Origin: Bigelowiella natans CCMP2755
Lineage: Eukaryota; Cercozoa; Chlorarachniophyceae
Reading direction: 5' to 3'
Assembly: GCA_000320545.1 (NCBI GenBank)
Contig: ADNK01000774.1
Span: 47,501-111,500 of the forward strand
Length of the DNA stretch: 64,000 nucleotides
Shown here: one piece after another, positions 35,920 through 47,564 of the stretch
Layout: every line of letters starts with the position of its first letter
Position numbering within the stretch: position 1 is the stretch's first letter
Position numbers and translations under genes: made by a program
The notes under the pieces: generated by a model
The model's input: the letters and a program-made list of their open reading frames with translations, nothing else
Database searches by the model: none
Told to the model about the DNA's origin: nothing

Positions 35920-38704
35920 CTATAGGAATGCATTTAAGGGATCCTTTCTCTCCAGTGTGGATGCAACCTGATCAACATCAGCATCATCATCATCATCAAG
36001 GGGAGGGAAAGTAATATAGTGACGCAAGGAAAAACTTAGACTCGGAGACTACTCAGTTTACCACCACCACCACCGATCCAAAAAGGCAGGAGTTGAAGGG
36101 CAACGAATACAGTGATTATTCGTTCAGTATCAATGAGTGAGTAGTGGGTTGATGGCGTAACAACTGATTGACTAACTAACTTACCACAGGAGTTTTCTTC
36201 ACATGTCGCTACTGCTGCTGCTGCTGCTGTAGTTTTCTCCTCTCCTCTCCCTTGGTTGTTGCTGGTAGAGCTACTGAACATTCCTCTCCTTCTACGGCGT
36301 TGACGCCACCCAGAAAATCCATCACTACCACTATCGTCAGCAGGTGCTGGTGGTGCCGCAGTTTCATCGTCGTTCTCTGTTACTTCTGTTCTTCTTCCAC
36401 TACTACTACTACTGCTACTACTTCCATCTCCACTGCCAACATTCTCACCAGGAGTAGTACCAGTAGTAGTCGTAGTAGTAGAAGTGGTGACACCATCGTT
36501 CATGAGATCATCCATTTCGTTGTTTCCTGTGCTAGTGCTGGTGCCATCACCACTCAATTGTTCTGAATTCCTTTTTGTAGTAGTAGTAGTAGTACTAGTA
36601 GTACTCTCTTCTCCCCCCCCTCCTCCCTGCCTTGAATTCGTAGGTTTGACAGCACTATCGTCATTAGTTGCTTTGGCTTCTTCCTCCTCTTCCTCTCTTT
36701 TCCTTGCCAGTCTTATTTTCGCCTCTTCGTCTGGTGTCGTATCCAAAGGCGCAACTTCAACTTGCCACAAGAACCTGCAGATATCGAGTTTCATCATTGA
36801 TCGATGATGAGGACGATGTACAATGACGAATAACGATAGCCCAAATCTGATTTTCACTTAACAATCTACAAATATATTAAGAAACAAAAAGAAGAAAAGA
36901 GCGGAAAAAGAAGGAGAAGAAGAAGAACTTACTCGGTGCATAAGACATCTCTTGGCTTGCCTGTGATGATGGGGAAGTGGCGGAGGGTGTGTTCCTTGAT
37001 GCGAAGCTGATACTTTCCGGGATACACGTCTTCGGAGATCATGGCACCAACGTCATGGGATTCCAACATTGGATGGGAAGGATGTCGCGCCTGTTGGATG
37101 GCCGCAGTTCTATCGAACACAAACACGTTGTCCTCCGAAGTCGCTATGGTGTCCATAGCCGCTACGGAAGATGCCTTGGAGCCTGCAGAAGAGGAGCTTC
37201 TTCCCCCCCCCCCCCCTTCTTGTGGCATTCTAACCAGTGTGACCACGAAATCGCCGGTCATAAAGTTGTGCACGAGCGTTGCGTTGACCTGACTGGGTCT
37301 TGACAGCGTGAAGTCCACCGTCGCAGTGATAGATCGCGACGTGTAGATTCCTTTTAAGCTCTGCGAGCCAATCCCAGTCGTCCTATCGATTCTCATATAG
37401 GTGACCGGTAGCTTCTCCACGCATTGTGCAGAGGTGGAACCAGACGGTGGGGTTTTCACCCATTCGTGCAGCTCATCTGCAGGAGCAGCAGCAAGATCAA
37501 GGGTGAAGAGAGGACATGGGCTCCCATCCCTACCTAGTTCTCTATTGTTGCCTTTGCTATCACCGCTGCTGCTGCTGCTAGCGGCATTAGTATCTCCCCC
37601 CCCTTGCTCATCATCATTCCGGGACTTTCTTTTCGGTTGGAAGAGGATGTAGTAGTCATGCGGTGTGGCCGTCTTAATGATGGGCTGACCTCTGATTCCC
37701 TCCCATAATATGGAATCCATAGGGTCACCACTGCTACTGCTGCCGCTGCTGGCTCTACCACTACCAGATCTTCGCCCCTCTAGCACGAAGAGTGCGGGGT
37801 TCTCAAATTGCGTGGGATAGTGGGCGGTGGGATAGACGAAGCTGCCAGTTGCGTTAACAACAGCGTAGAGCAGCTGCTCGTTGATCATGTTCGTTCCTGC
37901 CGTGATTCTCAAAACAGTCCTCGTTTGTGCGTGAACCCGGACGGCAAACGCCCCCCCGGCACCCTTGATCCCGATCTGACTGAGCTCTATTGCTGGTGCG
38001 GAAGTCCTGAGTATGTTGAAACCGTCGGCATGGATACGCGACCAATCATCCCCCCCCCACGACTGAACGACCGCGGCTGCATCTTTCTGATGCTCCTCCC
38101 GGGACTGCTCGGCCATTGACTCGGCGCCCTTCGCTGCCAAATATGGACTCTGGGTCAGGGATGATGATGTTGCTGCTGACGACGGCGTATTGGCCGTGAC
38201 ACCCCTTAGAACTGAACGATATGCCCATAGCTCTGTGGGTAGAGGCAGTAGTATGTCCGGAACGTCTACGATCAGAGCACATGTGTCCTTCGCCGCTTCT
38301 TCAAGGATGGACTGCCACTTCTCCATGGCGCTGCTCACTCCTCTTCCCTTCTTGCCGCTTACTATGATCGGACTGCTGTCGCTGCCACCAGAGCTGGCCG
38401 AAATGGAGGAAGAAGATGACGAAGAAGTGCCCCTACTTACTGCTTCCGCTTTGTTCTTGACGTACACAAGGAGGGTGTGATTCCTCGTGTCGCACGCAGC
38501 ATCGTTACCACCAACTCCTCGGTGATAAGCAAAAGGCGCTGGGCCGAGCTCCACCAGAGTGATGTTGTATTCACCCGGCCCCAAATCCAAGTCAAGGTAG
38601 GAGTTGGAAAACTGAGGAATGCTCTTGTACTTCACCTCGCGAGTGATCTTTCGTCCCGTAGGAGAGTACCCGACCGTATGACCCTCTAGCAGTAGCGCCA
38701 AGTG

Positions 38705-38750
<46 letters not shown>

Positions 38751-39662
38751 ATACACAAGCACATTTATCATCACCATCGTCTAACGATCCCCTTCCCTAA
38801 AAGCCCTCCTACTTTATTACCACTCCCATTGCTAGTAGTAATTCTCTACCTGATTGAGGAAGCTAAAGGATGCCTCTGCAATAAGCGAAACGCCCTCCGG
38901 GTGTGTGACCTTGAGCATGACCGTTTTCACAACCATAGAGCCATCGCCGAACAGGTTACAAGGGGAAGATTTCTCAGAGCATGAACCCGAGTGTTCTTTG
39001 ATGCCGGAGACACAACAAGCCTTGCTTCCAAGGGGGAGCTTATGGCAGTCTCGCCCTCCACACCGTCCGCATTCCTTGGGGCAGCACGCGTTTCCATCAA
39101 GGCTCTTGATGCCGTATTGGCAACGCGGGTCTGGCTGATTCCTCTGATGATGCTGCTGCTGCTTACTACTCTCACCCCCCTCCCTCACATCCGGGACACA
39201 GGATGGCACGTTCTTTTCGTGGTGCTTCCAGGAACCTGTAGCCATTAACTGTGCGTGATCGACTTTCCTTATCAACCCACACGGCTCCCCCGGGCATCTA
39301 CCATTTCTTAGCTGCTGCTGCTGCTTCTTTGTGCCGATTGGTAAGCCCCATAAACCACCAGGCCTGGGAGGATTGCTGGATACGGCGACATGCAGTGCGA
39401 CAGGGAAATGCATGCGCCATGCGTGCCATGCCTGCTCGGTGCCTGGGTAGTGTACGTTGAGGACTATAGCGTAGTGTCCTGGACTGAGTAGCTTGACAAT
39501 CCAGTCATCTGATGTGTAATCGTCCTTCTCGATCGTCTTCGGAGCCTGCATGTCCTTTTCTTGACTGGAGCCTGGGTTGCCATTTCCACCAACGACGACG
39601 ACAGCAACGACCACGACACCGACAACAAAGGAATATATCACTACCACCATCACCATCATCAC

Positions 39663-39696
<34 letters not shown>

Positions 39697-42600
39697 GACA
39701 CCGTGTCACACACATACACACACACACACACAAGCTGATACAGCAAAAATATAAGGACGACTGTCATCACAATATTTCAAAATGGCCTCCTCCTCCTCCT
39801 CCCCCCCCTCCCAAAAATCGTCGTAAAAATGATGTATGACACAACCAGTAGGGACTACTACGTTTTAAGCCATTCTACGAAGCCAAACAACCTGTTCCTA
39901 ACGCAACTAGCCGTATCCTTAGCACAGCGCGCGTTTGCACAGCACCCAGTACATGCGGTGATGCATGCACGCGCACGAGCGATGGGCGTGTCAGCCGAAA
40001 TGCGACAGAATTTTCCTCCCAGTTCTGGCCGGGCAAGTTGGCGTTCCACACCAAATGCATAGCTGAGTAAATGCCGAACAACTCGCACTCTCCCGTCGGG
40101 ACGAGGCACCTTGGTTATTGCAGTAACCAGTCAGCGCCAGCAACATAACGATCAGGAAGGGCACGACAATGAGGAGAAAGATGAAGAAGAAGAAGGAAAA
40201 AAGAAGAGGAGGATAACGTGTGTCACTTCCATATGAAGGGGGTTTACAGGTTAATGCATGCATCCTATGACGCACTATTACTCCTACTACCACTACTACT
40301 TCCAATGCCTACTTACTACCCTGCTGTATTAAGACTGAGAGGAAGAGGGGGGTGTGCAGGAAGGTGTTCCTGAAGCTCTGGATGCAGCATGACTGCAGAG
40401 AAACGATGAGCTCGCTTCGGGTCAAGCACGTGCACTTCCATCTTCCATGTAAATCCAAGGCATGCCCATTCTCCGTCATCATCATTGGGGGAGGCTTGTT
40501 GACCCGGTTCACCTTCCGCTACCTGCTGCCTGGAAACCCGTTCTTGGAAGAGTGTTGGAGGATAAGGAAAAAGTCAATGTAATTGTGGATATGGTGGGCA
40601 ATGATTATCTACATCTCGCCCACGACATATTCTGTCAATTTACTACATCGACGACTTGCGTAGATCTCTACGCTAGACCGTTCACCAAAAAATAACTTTA
40701 GAAAGTTTTACTTGAGTGCCAAAATTACAAAAAATGCTATCAATCGTCTTCTTCTTCTTCTTCTTTTTCTTCTTCTTCCTCTTAAATACTTGGTAATGGC
40801 GATTTCGGAGGCTCATGCATCCATAATGAGTATCTGCCGGGTGGCAATACAGCTGCCGCAAGTCGTCGCCGCCTCCCATTTAGGGCCCTACCAGCGAATA
40901 TCTTCTCCACCTCGTTTGGTGCTGCCCCTGATATATATGTGCAACCGAAGAAACAATTTGATTGATTATAAGATTTTGTTGGTTCATAACAACGAAGATT
41001 ATAATGCTGCTGCTGCTCCGGTAGTACCGATAACCCACTTAACCTTTCACCATCTTTCTTCCTCCTTGATTCCTATATTTTCAATCCTCTCTCTCTTTCT
41101 AACGAAGAAAAAAAGAAGAAGAAGAAGAAACACAACTAACCTGGACGCGAATAATCCGGATGGCGAGCCAGGTCAATCCTAAGATCTCCGAGAAGAAAGT
41201 CGTAGCCTATTTCAATTATCAACCGGAAGGGCTTTTCGGCCACGAAAGGAGCCATGAAGGTCAAGCGTCGCTTCGGTGTCATCTGGTAAGCAAGGCGTTC
41301 TCCCCTAATCTGACTGTCGTAGCTGTAACTCATCGCAAGGTGGGTGGGGGGGTGGGGTGGCAAGTGATCAGCTTCATGCGGGCATTTCTCCTCGACGGCA
41401 AATCCACCCAGAGCATTGTTGCTTATCCCCCCCGCCAAACGTGACGACGAAGAGGAGGAGGAGGAGGAGGATGCGTGCGACGTTGCTATTGCCATTTCCA
41501 TGTGAAAGCGCATGCAAGCATCCCTTGTCGTAGATGTCCCTCCCCCGTTGTGGTGGGTGTGGGAAAGCTCCAGACGATAATACCCTGATTCAATGGTCAC
41601 CATCCTCGAAAACTCCTTAGTGATGTCTTCCCACACGACTTGCGGCTTGCACGTATACTCTTTTGGGAGATACGGTGTGCTGACGTATGGATAAGGAGGA
41701 GCTTTTGACATACAAGGGTAGTGAAGGAGTACAAATCTGTGGCTCATAATTCCCGCCCCGCTTTTGCCCTTCATCGATGATGCTACTACGCCGCCAAAGG
41801 GATTGAAAGTGACTGCGACGCGTACTCGAGAGGTTCTAGCGAGTGAAAAGTGGAGGGAGGCCTTGTCGTCGCCGCTCGGGGTGAAGTAAGAGCCGGCGAA
41901 GTGCGTTGAGTGAGACTGGCCTGACCCACCTAGGAATCGTGGAGTGTTCAGTGTGACAGGGAAGGCTTGGAACCCACCTCGTGCACACTCATCGTCTGCC
42001 GCATCTAGAATGGCGTCCTCATCATTTGTCCCTGCTGCTACTGCTGCTGCTGGAGAGCTGTCTTTGATCGACATTTCGAAATCAAAGGGGATGCAGGTGC
42101 GCTGCGAGTAGATGAAAAGCGGGCGGAAGATCAAATCATAGCTCCCCTTTGTTAATTCGTGGTCTAGAACAGCGTGATTTGGAGCGATTTGGTGCGCTGG
42201 TATCACGATTTTTGTCGCTGTGCCACCACCTTTGCCGCTTTCTCCTTCCTCCCTTGCTTCTGATGGTCCCCTTCGTCGTGCATGCCGTGATCTGCTGCGA
42301 GTACTTGCGCTACTACTGGCGCTACGATCACCGCTGCTGCCTGAGGCCTCCTGAAGTAGCACACCGACATGGCCTGTGACGAAATCGCTATCCACGCTGA
42401 GTTTGACCCTCATCTTCTCCTTTTCGACCGTAAATCGTACCCTTTTCTCGGTGAGGCCCCCAGCCACCATCACATAACCTCTATCGGCGGGTGGCAGCCC
42501 ACTGGAGGTGATCTTGTTGGGTATGTACTCCTCCTCTAGCTCGGAAGGTCCGCACCAGTGCCTCCCCGCCCCCAAGAGGGAGAGAGGCATGATTGCGATC

Positions 42601-44000
42601 TCGCTGACAAATCCAACACAGCGCATGGATCCAGGAGAGCGAACAAGGCTATCTGCATGTGAAAACTGGAAGAGAAGCAGATAGCGTCCCGGCTGCAGCT
42701 CCGCAGAGACGTCGTCGTTTACCGCATTCGATCCTTGGGCCACCACTGGCCCCTTATGGTCCTCCCCCCTCCTGTTACTAAAACTACTCCTTCCACCCTT
42801 GTCATGCTTCATAACCGAAACGTGTACCGTAAGCTGGGTTTGGTGGAAGGGAATGTAGATGCGGAAGAGCGAGGGGTTCAGCACTTTGAATTCCACTGTA
42901 TGGAGCTGCATGTTCGGGTTGAATCGATACACCTCGTGGATATGCATCGAATGCCCGCTGTAGCCTAGGTAGCCTGGAATGTTGAAGGTCATTGGCAACG
43001 TTGCAAGCGTACACGAATCGTCCACAAATCCGTTCTCAAATCTCTCACGCTGGGCTTCTTGGCTGTTCTCTCCCCTCCAGAAAGACGGCGTGGTGCCCCC
43101 ATCCTCATCCATACGCAAATCCACGAAGTCGATCGCGAAGCTCAAGTCGTAGAACAAGCACCGTTCCGCCGTTTTGGGTAGGACTTGGTAAATAGAGAGC
43201 CGGTAGACCGCCCCTGCCACAAGATCCAACGCTGCATGGTTTTCGTCCGCATCGTTGTTTGCGACAAAGACTTGGGCCGAAGCAGCCATTGTGCGTGCCA
43301 TGCGTGCTGCTGCGGCGACTTCAGAAGCCGAGTAACCGTCAGCCTCTGATAGGAGGTAATCATCGCTAGTTGAGGGGACGTCAAGGCGATGGATGACAAG
43401 CCGCATATGCCCGGTGAGGAAGTTCGAGTCCAAAGTCGCGTCAATGTACGGAATCATATGCATCAACCTCTCAGTTGTGAAATCGAAGCCCCAAACCTCC
43501 TTAGCCTCATGGTTGTTTGGATCAATGGGGCCACGGAACTCGGTGGTCGCCAGCTTGCCGCCCTCGGAGGAGAATTGCAAGCCTCTCTTCCCCACAATGA
43601 CAACACCGCCATCCGTCTCTCTGAGGCCTTGGGTGTTGACGACAGGAGTCGTTGTCCTTGACGGGCATTTATATGGAGGGACAGAATCAAAGTCACGCGA
43701 TGACGGTGCAATGGACACCTGGAAGTGGAAACGCTTGCAGTCCGCTTGCTTTGAGTCCCCTGGATCACCACCACCGAAGAGCACCTCGATCCGGTAAGAG
43801 CCAGAGGGTACAAGAGCACGCAATACTGTCTCGTGAGATAACAACGGAGTGCCCACCTAATAACGACCATACGTGTGTGAGTGCGGACGTAGTTATTAGG
43901 TGCCGAGTGGTAACACTGAAAAGACGCGCCTCGGTTGCACAGAGGAACACCCAGTCACCCAGTCACCATTCCACCAAAACACACACGCACACGCACACGC

Positions 44001-44041
<41 letters not shown>

Positions 44042-44790
44042 GAGAGAAGGGGGGGGGGGAGGGGGGAGGAGCGATCCTTGATCTGCAAACTAAGACTTAA
44101 AACCCCGAAATATGCTTTTCGACTATGGTGCTGCCGGCACTAGGCTACTCCTACCACGTAGTACTAATACTAAATCTATTGGTTGCTACCAGGAAGGATT
44201 CCGTAACCACCACCTCGGCACTGCCAGGTGTATTGTCCACCAGCCGGACCTTCAGCTTATCACGGGGGTCACCTGCACCATATTGTGAATGGTTATGATC
44301 ATGATGATGACGACGAAAAGTTATACATCTGGGCTGCAATTTGGACACGAGACACGTCGCATTATTTCTTTCTTATCACCACCACTATCATTATCATCAT
44401 CGTCATGTCTTCTACTTCTACTACTACTACTACTACTACTACTACTATGATCATCATTGTTGTGGTGCTACCAGGAATAACGTGCACGCGGATCCTCGAC
44501 TCTGTGGTAAGGGTGAACTTGCTGGTAGATTTCTTTTGCATCAAGAACCAGTCTCTCAACTCCAAGCTATGTCTCGTCTTCAACATGCCCGGTAAATCCA
44601 GGGAGAAAGGAACTTCGAACACCTGTACGTGATTGATGACACAACCATCAGCACACTCACCAAAAACATGGTCATTAACAATCGCGTAACATAACATCCA
44701 ATACTGGTGATTGATCGATATATACGATCATGAGTGGTTTTCAGATGCTTTCGTCGTCATCATTTATTTCGTTGGGTAAGTTGATTTAAC

Positions 44791-44830
<40 letters not shown>

Positions 44831-45365
44831 CTATATCCGCACATTGCATATTCGCTCCATAGCGAGGGCCTCCGCCATCTTATCGCCCATGCTCTCCAAA
44901 GCGCAACGAGGGTATGACGCTAGATCGCTCTCACAAACGTTGCAGAACTGCCCGCCCGTGGATGCAAATCCCGGGTCGCAAGCACACGCTGGGCCTGTGG
45001 AATAACGCACACAGTAGCCGTGGTCGTTGCATAGATCCTGTTCGCACTGCAACGGTGTCACGCATTCGCCGTTTAGCGAAAATTCGCAGGACTTCTGCGC
45101 TGCCTCCCGAGCCCAGCTTACAGATTTCGCTGCTTTGCGCTCGTGAACCCTCATCTCCTTCTCGGACGGAGGAACAGCATCGCTTGATGAGGAGGAAACG
45201 GGCTTTCTTGCCATCCCCTCTTGCGGGTCAACAACCTCTCCAGCCTCGTTTGGATCCACGCTATTGGCTTTGTTTGTTGACGATGGCTTTGCTGTGGTAT
45301 CATCACCATCGTAAGTGACGGTACGATCACGTTGATAGCTACTCTTGTCGTTCCTGCTGGCCGTC

Positions 45366-45401
<36 letters not shown>

Positions 45402-46457
45402 CCCTGCCTTTCCTTTGTGATAAACTCTGAGTTCGGGTTCATGTCCGACGTATCGATCTCTATTCCGCTACTGGATGTTGTGCTAGTTGCATACTCCTCA
45501 CGGGTATCACTAGAACTAGTAACCACATTCTGGTCCCTAGTGATGCGTGCAAGCTCTGAGTCAGGATTCAAATCGGAATCGTCTACTTCTACGCCCGGTG
45601 ATGATGATGAGGACGATGATGAGCTTCTCGAGGATTCCTCTTTCTGCGAAGAATATGATCCATAATTTGATTGTCTGTACTGATCTCTTCCTCTTCTTCC
45701 TCTTCTTCCTCTATAGCTATCATTTTCACTTTGCTGCTGGTTAGAGCGGGTAATCCGTGCCAGCTCAGAGTCAGGATTTAGGTCCGACGTGTCAACTTCA
45801 AAACTTGAGGACGATGACTGTTGTGAGGAATAACTGGATTTGTCCTCAGCGACTCTTCCTTCGACGGCAGTGATGCGCGCTATCTCAGAGTCAGGATTCA
45901 AATCAGAGGTGTCAATCTCAAAGTTTGAGGACGTTGATTTGGGTAAGAATGACGACGATGATGAAGAAGACGACGATGATGATGACGAAAACGATTCCGT
46001 CCGTCCAGGTTTTGGAAACCCTTCACCCAGTGCTAGATCATCACCTGGCCGAGTTGTTTGCGGCAATGCATTGTTATTATCTTCTAAGTTTGTGGGGTTT
46101 TCTTGGAACAAGGAATCATCTCCACCTCTCGCGTTGGAGCTAGAATCACTTGATCTCGTGTCACTACCCCTTCCAACACCATCTATATCGTCCATGAGAT
46201 TTTCACTTTCATCTTTAAATTCCTTTGCACTATTCTCCTTCGAAGGTTGAGGCGGTTGTCCCTGGTTTCTCATCCCACGTCGCCGACCTCGCCGATGGTT
46301 TCCAGTTGAATATTCAGCTGAGTCCTCTTCCAAAAAGCTCGCAATTTCTGGAAAGCTATCATCGCCATTGGTAACAGGAACCTCCCGTGAAGAGAAGTTT
46401 AATATTGAATCATTTTTGGCAATGTGGACCGGCGAATGAGAAGATGCGGTCGATGTC

Positions 46458-46495
<38 letters not shown>

Positions 46496-46558
46496 GATGG
46501 TCACGAAGTGGTGTGGGGCCATGGTAACAACCAGAAGCAATAACGCCTGAAGCATCAT
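34624..46558 (-). CDS. Giant type I membrane protein: acidic repeats, EGF-like modules, beta-rich repeats, Cys-rich module
   Basis: Fifteen exons (46558-44843, 44622-44472, 44272-44190, 43856-41141, 40927-40790, 40542-40320, 40109-39892, 39571-38850, 38704-36933, 36774-36185, 35967-35920, 35817-35732, 35395-35291, 35096-34980, 34677-34624) keep one frame and give 2,912 residues. Order: signal peptide (MMLQALLLLVVTMAP start) and an Ala run; four copies of a SDLNPDSELARIT-like motif (about 212-375); an EGF-like region with six-plus Cys (about 488-560, CNDHGYC, CACDPGF); about nine divergent beta-rich repeats marked by GxYxL and CxxFxW/M-type strands; a Cys-rich module with CGRCGG (39045-39115); a second EGF-like region (about 2768-2829, RCDCPANYDGW); one membrane helix (about 2863-2886, VYTLTVVACSFVLVTILL) followed by HLKKK; and a cytosolic tail of about 26 residues. 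Probably a cell-surface adhesion or receptor protein. I recognise no full-length homologue. Confidence 0.72.
38710..38746. repeat. (AC)n next to a splice acceptor
   Basis: About 18 AC units (GT on the coding strand) run up to the TTTTCAG acceptor of the exon ending at 38704. Confidence 0.9.
43979..44038. repeat. (CA)n microsatellite in intron
   Basis: About 30 CA units, some CACACG variants, in the intron between exons 3 and 4 of the giant membrane-protein gene. Confidence 0.9.
44790..44827. repeat. (TA)n at a splice donor
   Basis: About 18 TA units starting a few bases into intron 1 of the giant membrane-protein gene. Confidence 0.9.
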
Positions 46559-47564
46559 GTTGCCCCGGTGCTACCCTATTCTTCGAACGTTCGCCAGAGT
46601 CGATATGACGGTCAAACAATCGATTTTCTAAGCTCCATCTAATTGGAGCGGCGGCTGGATTACAAATTTCACGATCAGTCAGACCATACTGGGCACATCT
46701 CGCTACGTCAACTTCGTAGACGTGTAAACACGCGTTCATACATACATGACTTAAACCTTACTTTCCTCTACAATGTGTCTCTATCTCGCATTACATTCCT
46801 CTAAGTCTCATAATATTTACCTTTCCTTCCCTCCTTCTCTTTTCGCCAGCTGGGCACGCACGATGACGATTATTGCCCAATGATCCAGACTAACTCGATG
46901 CATAGCAACATCATACAAGACATGAAGTGCCTCATATTCTGACTTTGCGATATCGAAATATCATGTCGTCAATAAATATTTCCATACGACTATTGAACTG
47001 AAGCACGATTGTGGGAAGCCTGAAAAGTCGCATGGAGATTTTCTATCGGCGTCAAGAACTTGACGGACACAACCTTCGTAAATCGAGTCTATTTCACACT
47101 ATTTTGTACGAAGCTCATATCGTCGCGGTAGCCAAAATCGAATTCCCGCCATTGTCGCGGCAAGCGAGTCTGAAGGTATAAAAGAACAATCTCAAATTTG
47201 GCACTTCAGATTTCGGTGTTCGCGACCTGGCAGATGACGAGTTTCGCAGCTGCGACAACACACGAGTTTCAAATGAATCATTGTCTCGAAAGTCCTCTCC
47301 TCTGGGCCAAAATAGCATAGTTTTAGCCTTAAGACTAGCCCGAATCGCCCAGGAATGTCCAAAATCACTTACAAACGGCGTTTGAGTATGAATGAATTCT
47401 CTTGCATTAGGATTAAGAATGTCCGGAATTAATCTGACAAACGATTGTTGGTTAAGCTTTGTAACGCTTTATTGATTTAGTCCCTGTGTTTTAAGTTATC
47501 CCCTTGTGAATGTTTGCTCGAGGGTGTACTGGTAGGGATGAGGGTGATCTTGTACCCGACTCCC
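46559..47564. promoter_or_regulatory. Divergent region 5' of the giant membrane-protein gene
   Basis: The spacer lies between divergently transcribed genes. An ATG at 46739 (minus) opens a 109-codon frame that overlaps the main start out of frame and would act as an upstream ORF if transcribed. The right part (47380-47560) may contain the missing first exon of the plus-strand gene. No other gene seen. Confidence 0.4.

Noticed and set aside
36036-36184. C-terminal hydrophobic end of the giant protein by reading through the 36184 donor
   Set aside because: The read-through gives a plausible hydrophobic tail and stop at 36036, but the GTAAGT donor is strong and splicing to 35967 restores EGF-like cysteines and a proper membrane helix.
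41136-43870. Plus-strand frames opposite the long exon of the giant gene
   Set aside because: They are shorter and break repeatedly; the minus strand is open for 906 codons with repeated protein motifs.
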